The position numbers were made by a program, and so were the translations under genes. Of a stretch of DNA of 14,902 bases, positions 6,113 to 13,736 are shown piece after piece. Position 1 is the stretch's first letter; each line of letters opens with the position of its first letter. The stretch comes from CAYLLT01 sp964591605 (GTDB taxonomy: Bacteria > Planctomycetota > Phycisphaerae > UBA1845 > PWPN01): the NCBI GenBank assembly GCA_964591605.1, contig CAZQEN010000181.1:1-14902 (forward strand). Direction: 5' to 3'. A model generated the notes under the pieces. The model was not told the DNA's origin. It saw nothing but the letters and a program-made list of their open reading frames with translations, and searched no databases.

Positions 6113-7531
6113 TCAGGGGCATCCTCCAGCATAACCCACTTCCGGCCCGTTCGAGCACCGGATCAGCATCTCGACATCAACGCCGTCCACATCCCCGTCC
6201 GAATCACCGTCAGCAAACGCGCACCCGCTCGGCCCCGGCCCCCCGTCCGGGCCGGTGATGCATCTCTGAAACGCTCCGAAATCGTCCAGATCGATGTCCC
6301 AGTCACCATCGCGATCAAACCCCGGGCAGGGGAGCACCGGCCCGGGGAGCGCGAATGTCACCTCTTCCGGCGAACCGGGACGAAAGAGACCCAGGGCCAC
6401 GTTTGCCGCACCCGGCGGCGCGTCCGCATCAAAACGGAAGTTGTAGAGCGTCGCCCAGCGCAGTGCATTGGCGTTGGCGTTCTGTGCAAACGGCGCGGTC
6501 GACCAGGAGACGCGGCAGGGCTCCACCGCCGCCGACCAGTCCGTCACGTCGTAGATCTCCCCGCTGTGGTAATCGACATCGTGAAACCCGACGTTCGAAA
6601 CCGCCGCCCGCGGCGAGAGCGGCACCCGCAGCGAGCCGCCGCTCCGGTGCGAGTTCATGTTGTAAATCGCATACTCGTAGTGCCACTGCCCCTCGCCCAG
6701 CGGGCTCGCCCGGCCCGCCGCGTACAACCGCCCGTCGCCGTCCAGCGTCACCTGGGTCAGCACCACCTGCGGGTCGCTCGCGGCCCATGCCGCCAGCGCC
6801 GGCTGCATGACCGCCGTCGGCCCCAGCGTGTTGACCTCGGTGAGGGATACGACGCTCACTTCGCGCCAAGATACGTTGTTGAGCCCGTTCCCGGCAGACG
6901 CATCGTCCAACGCGATGTACTCGGCTTCGACGAAGTAGCGAGCGGAAGGGTTCTGCACCGGATCGAGGTCGGCCACCCGCACCTGCAGCCGCCCGGCAAT
7001 CTCGACCGGCCCGATCGCCCCGAAGCTCGGCGGAAACGGAAACTCGCCGGTCGCGGCATTGATGTCCGATCGCGGCTTGAGCCCGCTGCCGTTCGTGAGC
7101 GACGAATAGTGGTCCACGCACTGCACGCCCAGCGAGTTGCACGTGCCCGTCGACTGGCAGACCCCGCAGCCGGGGGCATTGCTCGCGCAGTACCCATGCT
7201 TGACCCAGCTCATGCCGATCTGCTCGAATCGGCCGTCCCGGAGCCGGTACATGTTCTGCGCGAAGACGGGATGATGCTGCGAGCCGGGGCTGCCCGCACC
7301 GTCCCAGTCGTACCAGTTGGCCGGCGCCGTCCCCGCGTTGCAGGACGCGGTCGCGATCGCCAGTGCGGCAATATCGCCGAGCACGCCGTACTCGCGGATG
7401 TCGTTGTTGGTCCCGAGCTCCAGCAGGTAGAGGTCAGGCCCCGACGCGCACACCCGCTCCGTCGCCGACGCAGCCGCCAGCGCCGCAACCCCCAGCCCCA
7501 TGCACCGCTGCACGCTCACCCCCCGCGCCAT
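6113..7531 (-). CDS. Secreted protein with C-terminal dockerin-like Ca-binding repeats
   Basis: A 472-residue protein. The signal peptide is probable: a basic start, a hydrophobic MGLGVAALAAASA stretch, and a VCA cleavage site after about residue 29. The middle contains QHHPVFAQNMYRL (85-97) and FEQIGMSWVKHG (102-113), a motif combination I recall from secreted planctomycete proteins but cannot name, followed by a Cys-rich segment (about 115-138). The C-terminus has two Ca-loop repeats: DRDGDWDIDLDD (406-417) with FGAFQRC, and GDSDGDVDGVDV (442-453) with EMLIRC. These resemble type I dockerins, which dock proteins to cohesins or other surface partners; whether it docks here is inference. The start is unsure: ATG 7531 has no clear ribosome-binding site, and ATG 7501 is possible. 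It begins 18 bases after the stop of the PEP-CTERM gene, so the two are probably one operon. Confidence 0.8.
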   Translation of the reverse strand: MARGVSVQRCMGLGVAALAAASATERVCASGPDLYLLELGTNNDIREYGVLGDIAALAIATASCNAGTAPANWYDWDGAGSPGSQHHPVFAQNMYRLRDGRFEQIGMSWVKHGYCASNAPGCGVCQSTGTCNSLGVQCVDHYSSLTNGSGLKPRSDINAATGEFPFPPSFGAIGPVEIAGRLQVRVADLDPVQNPSARYFVEAEYIALDDASAGNGLNNVSWREVSVVSLTEVNTLGPTAVMQPALAAWAASDPQVVLTQVTLDGDGRLYAAGRASPLGEGQWHYEYAIYNMNSHRSGGSLRVPLSPRAAVSNVGFHDVDYHSGEIYDVTDWSAAVEPCRVSWSTAPFAQNANANALRWATLYNFRFDADAPPGAANVALGLFRPGSPEEVTFALPGPVLPCPGFDRDGDWDIDLDDFGAFQRCITGPDGGPGPSGCAFADGDSDGDVDGVDVEMLIRCSNGPEVGYAGGCP

Positions 7532-7549
7532 CCGGCCGCCCGCGCCCGT

Positions 7550-8428
7550 TCAGGCCGCGCTGCGGCGCAGCGACCACAGCCCGCCCAGCACCACCAGCCA
7601 CAGCGTCCCCGGCTCCGGAATAAAGCAGTTGCTGTTGCTGCTGAAGAGGTACTTGCTGCTGATCTTGTTACCCGGCGCCGGCCCCTGCCCGTCATAGAAG
7701 CTGTTCAGCGTATTGATGAACGCGTTCGTCGGAATGCCATACAGACTGGGCGCCGCTTCGCTCACGTCGTTGATGTCCAGCGCGCCGTTCGGGTTCAGCG
7801 AGAAGCCCCAGAAAAAGCTGCTGATCACCCGCACCTCCCGGAAGCCGTTGACATCCGCATTGTTCGCGATGCACACCAGACCCAGTTCCGCCTGCCAGTC
7901 CTCGGCGTTGGCGGTGAACGTCCGGCGCGGGAAGTCCTCAAACCCGAGCGTCGCCGTAGCCGGCCCGCCCGGATTCGCCCCTCCGTATCGCGGGTCCATC
8001 GGCCCGGCGTCCGGATACTGGCCGGCACCCGTCGCGGGCAGGCCCCAGTTGGTCACGGCGTCACCGCCGGTGTTCGTGGCCGTCACCGTCTGAACCCAGG
8101 CGAGCTGGTAACCGGGTTTGACGGTCACACCCGCGTTGGCGAAGAAGCCGCCCTTGAGGGCCGCGCCGCCGAACTTCGTCGTCCCGGGCGGCTTGGCTTC
8201 CTCGAACGTCTTGGCGTAGTCGAACCGGATCTCGCCCGCGTTGATGTTCTTGACCGTGTCGGTCACGTCCCGGTCGAACGCGCGAACGGTACCATACGCG
8301 GTGATCTGGGTCGTGCCGAAGTCCACCGGCAGGTCGGGCAGGTATCGTCCGACCACGCCAAAAACCTGACTCGGCGCCGCCGTCAGGATCGCCACCACCG
8401 ACCAGCGCAGCGCAATCATTCGTCTCAT
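7550..8428 (-). CDS. PEP-CTERM sorting-domain protein
   Basis: A 292-residue exported protein. It has an N-terminal signal (MRRMIALRWSVVAILTAAPS with cleavage near QVFG) and a classic PEP-CTERM tail: PEPGT at 271-275, a hydrophobic stretch to about 286, then Arg-Arg at 288-289. Known: such tails are processed by an exosortase during export to the cell surface or matrix. The middle is Gly/Asn/Thr-rich, without a recognisable domain. The start at 8428 is chosen because GGAGG (plus 8439-8443) lies 10 bases upstream and the signal peptide begins there; the frame is open to 8629, but the extra N-terminus is unlike a protein. No exosortase is encoded in the window. Confidence 0.87.
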   Translation of the reverse strand: MRRMIALRWSVVAILTAAPSQVFGVVGRYLPDLPVDFGTTQITAYGTVRAFDRDVTDTVKNINAGEIRFDYAKTFEEAKPPGTTKFGGAALKGGFFANAGVTVKPGYQLAWVQTVTATNTGGDAVTNWGLPATGAGQYPDAGPMDPRYGGANPGGPATATLGFEDFPRRTFTANAEDWQAELGLVCIANNADVNGFREVRVISSFFWGFSLNPNGALDINDVSEAAPSLYGIPTNAFINTLNSFYDGQGPAPGNKISSKYLFSSNSNCFIPEPGTLWLVVLGGLWSLRRSAA

Positions 8429-8808
8429 CGCTTTTCTGCCTCCATATGACCTGGGGAGTCTGCCACCGTGAAAGCGGAGTCGGAGCGCTCGCTCTTCCCG
8501 CTCCCGATCAGTCAGCTCACCCGGAGATGCAAAAGACACACCGATCCCGCGCGCAAAAAGAAGGGCACCTGATGACGCGGTCCGATGCGACGGAGGTGGT
8601 ACGATCGAACGATCGTTCCTCCAGCCCACCGCACTGTAACCTCATCCTTTACATAGTCAATTACTATTTTGCTTTAATGCACTCCACTCCGGAGCGACGG
8701 CTCGACGTTCTGAGGCAATCCGGTACACTTCCTCCGTGCACAAGCCGCCCTGCAGACGACAGTTATGACCGCCCGCCCACGGCGGCTCCGGTCCCCACGG
8801 AGGAACGC
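8429..8808. other. Divergent spacer between the PEP-CTERM and ADP-ribosylglycohydrolase genes
   Basis: 380 bases with no supported gene. It holds an AT-rich island at about 8638-8680; a hairpin at 8601-8616 (ACGATCG with CGATCGT) with a further GGAGG/CCTCC pairing at 8592-8596 and 8618-8622; and candidate promoter boxes. The last bases contain the ribosome-binding site CGGAGG (8798-8803) of the downstream gene. Read as protein from 8446, it is not family-like. Confidence 0.6.
8633..8660 (-). promoter_or_regulatory. Candidate promoter for the PEP-CTERM operon
   Basis: On the minus strand TTGACT (plus 8655-8660) lies 16 bases from TACAGT (plus 8633-8638): a -35 of five of six bases and a -10 of four of six. 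The leader would be about 200 bases, which is long. On the plus strand the same AT-rich island contains TTTACA (8648-8653) and TTTAAT (8673-8678) at a poorer spacing, which could serve the divergent gene. Confidence 0.3.
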
Positions 8809-10272
8809 GTGTCCCGAAGACGATTCACCCCCTGGAGCGTGATTGGGCTCGGATGGTTGGGCCTTGCCGGCTGCATCGAGGCTCAGCCGCGGTATGTCGA
8901 GATGCGCGCGGATGTGCTCGAGGACAAGATCCGCGGCGGCCTGCTGGGCCAGCTTCTCGGCAACCTCAACGGCCTGCCGCACGAGAACCAGTACATCGAC
9001 GAGCCGGGCCGCGTCGAGCACTACATGCCGAACCTGCCAGAGGGGGCGAGAACTGACGATGACACCGATATCGAGTGGGTCTACGTCGTCGGCATGGAGA
9101 AGAGCGGAAAGACGCTGCTCTCCCCCGATGAGATCTCCCAACTCTGGCAGCGGCACATCAACCGCAAGATCTGGTGCGCCAACGCCTACGCCCGGGAGCT
9201 CATGTGGGTGCGCATCGATCCGCCGCTCACCGGGAAGTTCGCCCTCAACCCGTGGTCCGACTTCAATATCTCCGGACAGTTCATCTGCGAGTCGTTCGGG
9301 CTCATCTGCCCCGCCATGCCCCGGACGGCCGCGAAGATCGGCCTGCACTACACCCACGTCACCATCGAGGGCGAGCCCGCCCAGACCACACAGCTCTTTA
9401 CCGCGATGATCGCGACCGCCTTCGTCGAGGATGATCTGAATGCGATTCTCGACGCCGGCCTGGCCGCCATCGACCCGAAGAGCCTGATTGACGAGATTGT
9501 CACCAACGTCCGCCGCTGGCATGCGGAAAACCCCTCCGATTGGCGCAAGACACGGGCCCTGGTCAAGGAACGCTACACCCACCACAACGGCGAAATGCGC
9601 GACCGCAACGGCTACGAGCTCAACACCGCCTCGACCATCGCCGCCCTGCTCTACGGCCGCGGCGATCTGGTCGAAACGCTGCGAACAGCCTTCAACTTCG
9701 GTTGGGACGCGGACAACAACGCCGCGACCGCGGCCACGATCGTCGGCGTGATCCGCGGCCGACGCTGGATGGACGAGCAGGGCTGGAACATCAGGGACGT
9801 CTATGCCAACACCACCCGCGACGAGATGCCGATGGATGAAACCATCACGTCCTTCGGCTCACGATTGGTGCGCCTTGCGGGGCACGTCATCGCCGGGAAC
9901 GGCGGCGGGGCGTTCGAACGTGACGGACAGCGCTGGTACCGCATCCGCCGCGAGCAGCCCGCCATGATCGAGAATCTCCCCTCATTCCCGCGCGAGCGCG
10001 CACACCTCGAAACCGCGCTGCGTCCGAGAATCGACATCGACCTGACCAGCCCGGACGCCCGCACGCGGGCGGGCGCCGCCTACCTGGCGATCTGCCTCGA
10101 CCACGCGCCGCGCCTCGCGCAGGAACGTCCAGCCGACTGGAAGCGGGCGCTCGATGCCCTCCGCGAGTACGGCCAGGTCGGCGACGCACTCTACCGGGCC
10201 CCGTTACCCGCCGCCGAGCCGCTCAAAGCCAAAGCCGCCGCCGCGGGCCTGGCCCGACGCGGCAAACCGTAA
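8809..10272 (+). CDS. ADP-ribosylglycohydrolase-family lipoprotein
   Basis: A 487-residue protein. The N-terminus has SRRRFT (2-7), a hydrophobic segment and LAGC with Cys22, so it is probably exported by Tat and lipid-anchored. The body matches the DraG/ARH fold: DKIRGGLLGQLLGNLNGLP (39-57), TDDDTDIEW (82-90), and GWDADNNAATAATIVGVIRG (298-317) in place of the family's second metal-binding Asp block. Known: DraG/ARH enzymes use two metal ions to remove ADP-ribose from proteins or related substrates. An outer location is unusual for protein de-ADP-ribosylation, so the substrate is unknown. The start is GTG 8809: CGGAGG ends 5 bases before it, and the signal begins exactly there. The frame is open from 8446, but the extra 121 residues are not conserved-looking. 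Confidence 0.83.
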   Translation: MSRRRFTPWSVIGLGWLGLAGCIEAQPRYVEMRADVLEDKIRGGLLGQLLGNLNGLPHENQYIDEPGRVEHYMPNLPEGARTDDDTDIEWVYVVGMEKSGKTLLSPDEISQLWQRHINRKIWCANAYARELMWVRIDPPLTGKFALNPWSDFNISGQFICESFGLICPAMPRTAAKIGLHYTHVTIEGEPAQTTQLFTAMIATAFVEDDLNAILDAGLAAIDPKSLIDEIVTNVRRWHAENPSDWRKTRALVKERYTHHNGEMRDRNGYELNTASTIAALLYGRGDLVETLRTAFNFGWDADNNAATAATIVGVIRGRRWMDEQGWNIRDVYANTTRDEMPMDETITSFGSRLVRLAGHVIAGNGGGAFERDGQRWYRIRREQPAMIENLPSFPRERAHLETALRPRIDIDLTSPDARTRAGAAYLAICLDHAPRLAQERPADWKRALDALREYGQVGDALYRAPLPAAEPLKAKAAAAGLARRGKP

Positions 10273-10366
10273 GCGACATGCAGGGCAGAGCGATCCAGAT
10301 GAAGCACGAGCCAGATTCGCATGATTGATTGGAGTGTATACCTCTCTGCCGACTCCGCCGCGAACT

Positions 10367-12793
10367 CTACCGGGGTGAGAGGGCCAGGCCGGTCTCATCC
10401 TTGCCGCACTCCATCTCAAGACGCCCAATCTCCGCGAGACGCTGCCGGGCGATGACCGTTTCCCGGTGCTCCGCGCCGAACGCTTCGCTGCGGATCGTCC
10501 ACGCCTCCCGGTAAGTGTCCTCGGCCTCACGCAGGCGCCGGCGGTCGCGCAGGAAATCACCGTAGTGGATCAACGTCGCCGGCAGCTCGTAATGATGATC
10601 CCCCAGGAGCGACCGCTTCAAGGTCAGCGTCTCACGGAAGAGGCGTTCGGCTTCTCCATCACGCCCCAGGTCGGCCTGTGCTTTGGCCAGCAGGCCCATG
10701 ATCACGGCGGCGTCGAGGTTCCGCTCTCCCACCCGCTGGCGGGTGCCGGCCAGTGCTCGCTGCAGCACGCTCTCCGCCCGTTCGAAGTCCTCCCGCCTGC
10801 CCCGTTCCAGGAGGCAGCTCCCCAGTTCATAGAGCGTGTTGGTGACGTGAAAGTCGCTGGCCGGATGAAGCCGGCCGCGGATCTCGACGGCCTCCCCGTA
10901 GCTTCTCGCCGCCGCGTCAAGATCCCCTGCCCCCCGCTGCGCGACGGCCAGCTTCCGCAGGGCCGCGGCCGCCTCCTGCCCGGCCGGTCCATGCCGGCGC
11001 CGCTGGATGTCGAGCACGGATTCGAGCAGCCCGACCGCCTCCGTGTGCCGGTCCTGCCGGGAGAGGGCCGCCGCGAGCGTCTCGGTCAGGGCGAGTGTCT
11101 CCGCATCTTCGCGGCCGCGCTGATTGTCCAGCTCGGTGCGAAGCAGTTGCCCCGCCGCATCATGGCGGCCGCGGAAGATCAGCAACTCCGCGTAATCACG
11201 CAGCACACAAAGCGTCTCGCCCGACCGCTGCGGATCGAGCCGGTTCAGCAGCCCCCACGCCTGGGTGAAGTGAGCGTCCGCCTCTTCAAGACGCCCCATG
11301 TTCCAGAAAGTGACCGCAACCGTCGCGTGAATGCGGGCCCGGGTGGCCGGATCGTCCGCGAGCTCCTTCTCGATCCGCGAGGCCGCGCTGCACATCAGTT
11401 CGCCCACGGTCACCTGATGGCCGATGTTCTTGGGGTTCGCCTCGCTCAGCAGCGACTGCAGAAAAGCGCTGGTCGTTCGAGCCCGAGCCGCCTGGCGGTT
11501 GGTTTCGTCATGTTCGGCCAGCAGACGGCGATACCCGAGCCATGTGGTTCCCGTGAAGAGCATTCCCAGCATCAGCAGGCACGCCGCCAGCGCCGCTGGC
11601 AGCCGGTGTCGCCGCACGAGTTTCCCGCACAGGTAGAGCAGGCTGGGCGGCCGTGCGCTGATCGCCTCGCCCCTCAGGTAACGTTCGACATCCGCCGCCA
11701 GTTCGCTGCTGGAGGCGTAGCGCCGTTCGCGATCCTTGTCCATCGCCCGGGCGACAATCGTTTCCAGATCGCCCCGGAGGCTGCGGTTGATCGTCGAGAG
11801 CCGCGGGATCGGCGCGTCGCGGATCATTCGGGCGGCGTGCAGCACCGGGCTGCCGGCGAGCGGGTAGGGCAGCTCGCCGCTCAGCATTTCGTAGAGCACC
11901 ACCCCCAGCGCGTACACGTCGCATCGGGTGTCCAGTTCGCACGCCGGCCCTTCGATCTGCTCGGGGCTCATGTACGCAAGCGTGCCGATGATCTGCCCCG
12001 GACCCGCGGCGGTCGTGGTCACTGTGCAGTCGTCGTCCGCCGTGCGGGCCACGCCGAAATCGATCACCTTGGGTTCGCCGTCCGCCGTGACCAGGATATT
12101 CGCCGGCTTGAGATCGCGATGGATGATCCCGCGCAGATGGCCATGATGGACGGCGCGGCAGATCTTGACGAACAGGGTCAGCCTTTCAGCCAGAGTGGGC
12201 GCCGTATCACGGACGTACGCGCTCAGACAGCGTCCCTCCACCAGTTCCATGGCCAGGTACGGCACCCGCAGGACGGCCCCGCCCGGCCAGCGGGCCTTCG
12301 CCAGGCCCGCCTCGTAAATCTGGGCCAGGTGCGGATGCTGTATGCGCCCCATGATCTCTGCTTCATTCCGGAAGCGCCGCAGATAGCGGGGCGACATCAG
12401 GGTCGGACGGATCACTTTCAGCGCGATGCGCCGGTTCGGGGAGGGCTGCTGCCCCTCATAGACGCTCCCCATGCCTCCTTCGCCGATCAGACGGATGATC
12501 CGGTAACGCCCGACCCGCTCCGGCAGAAGGCTCGTCGACATCTCGTCGAGGAGATCCGTAAATGACTCGCGCCCGTCAGGGCTCTCGAGGGGCGGCGACT
12601 CCAGAAAACCCGCCCCTGCGTCATCCGCCCGGCACAGCTCCAGCACCTGCTCTTCAAGCTCCGGATCGCCTGCACACAACTCTCGAAGACGTCGCCGGCG
12701 GTCCGCTTCGTCCAGCCCGCAGACCAGCTCGAAGAGCTCTCGCACGCGATGAAAGTACGGTTGAAGGACGCTCATCTCGGGAGCCTCGGGCAT
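10367..12793 (-). CDS. Membrane Ser/Thr protein kinase with C-terminal TPR repeats
   Basis: An 808-residue protein. Residues 1-90 are an acidic/Leu-rich segment typical of planctomycete kinases. The kinase domain is complete: Gly loop GEGGMGSVY (104-112), Lys126 in IALKVI, HRDLKPAN (225-232) with catalytic Asp227, DFG (245-247) and SPE (276-278). It runs to about 372. A membrane segment (about 398-420) follows, then FLQSLLSEANPKN (444-456) and TPR-type helical repeats (about 484-790, with AxxxFxxA-like units). Known: such kinases sit in the inner membrane with the kinase inside and the repeats outside, and in planctomycetes often pair with ECF sigma factors. It starts 54 bases after the sigma gene. 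ATG 12793 is listed; ATG 12775, 8 bases after GAGG, is equally plausible. Confidence 0.93.
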   Translation of the reverse strand: MPEAPEMSVLQPYFHRVRELFELVCGLDEADRRRRLRELCAGDPELEEQVLELCRADDAGAGFLESPPLESPDGRESFTDLLDEMSTSLLPERVGRYRIIRLIGEGGMGSVYEGQQPSPNRRIALKVIRPTLMSPRYLRRFRNEAEIMGRIQHPHLAQIYEAGLAKARWPGGAVLRVPYLAMELVEGRCLSAYVRDTAPTLAERLTLFVKICRAVHHGHLRGIIHRDLKPANILVTADGEPKVIDFGVARTADDDCTVTTTAAGPGQIIGTLAYMSPEQIEGPACELDTRCDVYALGVVLYEMLSGELPYPLAGSPVLHAARMIRDAPIPRLSTINRSLRGDLETIVARAMDKDRERRYASSSELAADVERYLRGEAISARPPSLLYLCGKLVRRHRLPAALAACLLMLGMLFTGTTWLGYRRLLAEHDETNRQAARARTTSAFLQSLLSEANPKNIGHQVTVGELMCSAASRIEKELADDPATRARIHATVAVTFWNMGRLEEADAHFTQAWGLLNRLDPQRSGETLCVLRDYAELLIFRGRHDAAGQLLRTELDNQRGREDAETLALTETLAAALSRQDRHTEAVGLLESVLDIQRRRHGPAGQEAAAALRKLAVAQRGAGDLDAAARSYGEAVEIRGRLHPASDFHVTNTLYELGSCLLERGRREDFERAESVLQRALAGTRQRVGERNLDAAVIMGLLAKAQADLGRDGEAERLFRETLTLKRSLLGDHHYELPATLIHYGDFLRDRRRLREAEDTYREAWTIRSEAFGAEHRETVIARQRLAEIGRLEMECGKDETGLALSPR

Positions 12794-12847
12794 GCGGCGT
12801 CGGTAAAGGCCCCGCCGCGCGGCGGCCGGCTCATGCTCCTTGCTGTC

Positions 12848-13417
12848 TCATGCCTGCAACACATTGAACAACCACGCGCGGGCCATCCGCCAGTCGATCT
12901 CGACCGTCCGCGGGGACACGTCGAGCACGCGGGCCGTCTCTTCCACGCTCAGGCCGGCAAAGAAACGCATCTCCACCACACGGGCCTGCCGGGCGTCCAG
13001 CGTCTCCAGCCTCGTGAGCGCCTCATCGAGGGCGAGAAGGTCCAGGACCCGGGGCTCCCCCTGAAGATCGGTTGCATCGAGACTGACACGCCGCCAGCAC
13101 CCGCCGCGCTTGGCCGCCTGCCGCCGCTGGGCATGGTTCACCAGGATGCGCCGCATGGCCTGAGCCGCGACCGCGATGAAGTGCTCGCGGCTTTGCCATC
13201 GGGCACGCATCTGTGGGGCCAGGTGACAATATGCCTCGTGAACGAGCGCCGTCGGCTGCAGCGTGTGCCCGGCCGTCTCACGGCGGAAAAAGCGCGCCGC
13301 CAGCCGCCGCAGCTCGTCGTAGACGAGCGGCAGCAGGTGGTCCGCCGAGGGCGCCGAGGGCGCGGCATCCGCTGGCGTGAGCGTGCACGAAGAAACCACG
13401 GCTGGGGACGTCGACAT
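12848..13417 (-). CDS. ECF sigma factor, planctomycete type
   Basis: A 189-residue protein. Region 2: LLPLVYDELRRLAA, then GHTLQPTALVHEAY and EHFIAVAAQAMRRILVNHAQRR. Region 4: ALTRLETLDARQARVVEMRFFAGLSVEETARVLDVSPRTVEIDWRMARAWLF, with a helix-turn-helix. This is the ECF group common in planctomycetes. Known: ECF sigma factors direct RNA polymerase to a small regulon. No anti-sigma factor gene is adjacent; instead the kinase gene follows in the same direction, so phosphorylation or contact with the kinase may control activity (inference). ATG 13417 sits 7 bases after GGAGG. GTG 13420, directly before it, is too close. A candidate promoter and an RBS-masking hairpin lie upstream. Confidence 0.93.
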   Translation of the reverse strand: MSTSPAVVSSCTLTPADAAPSAPSADHLLPLVYDELRRLAARFFRRETAGHTLQPTALVHEAYCHLAPQMRARWQSREHFIAVAAQAMRRILVNHAQRRQAAKRGGCWRRVSLDATDLQGEPRVLDLLALDEALTRLETLDARQARVVEMRFFAGLSVEETARVLDVSPRTVEIDWRMARAWLFNVLQA

Positions 13418-13424
13418 CACACTT

Positions 13425-13439
13425 CCTCCGGCCCGGAGG
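13425..13439 (-). promoter_or_regulatory. Hairpin covering the ribosome-binding site of the sigma gene
   Basis: In the mRNA, CCTCCG pairs with CGGAGG across a 3-base loop (plus 13425-13430 with 13434-13439). The GGAGG of that stem is the only good ribosome-binding site of the sigma gene, so the stem would block translation until opened. The stem is six GC-rich pairs, and U-G pairs may extend it. Confidence 0.5.
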
Positions 13440-13455
13440 GGTCTGAAGGGGTAAT

Positions 13456-13464
13456 ATTATATCA
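13456..13464 (-). promoter_or_regulatory. Extended -10 promoter of the sigma-kinase operon
   Basis: On the minus strand TGATATAAT combines a perfect TATAAT with the TG of an extended -10. TTGACT lies 20 bases further upstream (plus 13482-13487), too far for a standard -35 and not needed with an extended -10. The leader would be about 31 bases, ending in the hairpin above. Confidence 0.55.
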
Positions 13465-13736
13465 TTTCCCTCCGGACGCCAAGTCAACGCGCTTTGGGGT
13501 CTGTTGAATCGTTTCAGAGTTCAGGCGGCGCATGAACCAGATCGGGCCGCCGCAAAAACCCGCTTCTTTCTTTGCGCCCGCCTCCCTGACTTCCTGCGTT
13601 ATCGGGAAAGTGCTGTTGTCGGGCCTCGAATCGCTTGGAATCGGTCGTGCATGCCTCTGGCAAGGCCTATACCGCGCGACCCATCGCCGGTTGCACCGTC
13701 GGTCGCACCCGCAGGAAGGAAGAAGGACCACCCGCC
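13465..13736. other. Spacer upstream of the Cys-rich gene
   Basis: 272 bases. It holds no supported coding frame. The plus strand ends in the purine-rich stretch AGGAAGGAAGAAGGA (13712-13726), the probable ribosome-binding site of the next gene. I see no convincing plus-strand -10/-35 pair. Confidence 0.5.

Noticed and set aside
5957..8449. An 830-residue plus-strand open frame
   Set aside because: Runs antisense across both the PEP-CTERM and dockerin-like genes and through repeat copies. Arg/Pro/His-rich, with no domain.
8446..8808. Upstream in-frame extension of the ADP-ribosylglycohydrolase-family gene
   Set aside because: The lipoprotein signal and ribosome-binding site at 8809 fit a start there. 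The extension crosses an AT-rich promoter-like region.
10466..12565. A 699-residue plus-strand open frame
   Set aside because: Antisense to the kinase gene, whose catalytic motifs and TPRs are intact. The composition is that of a shadow frame.
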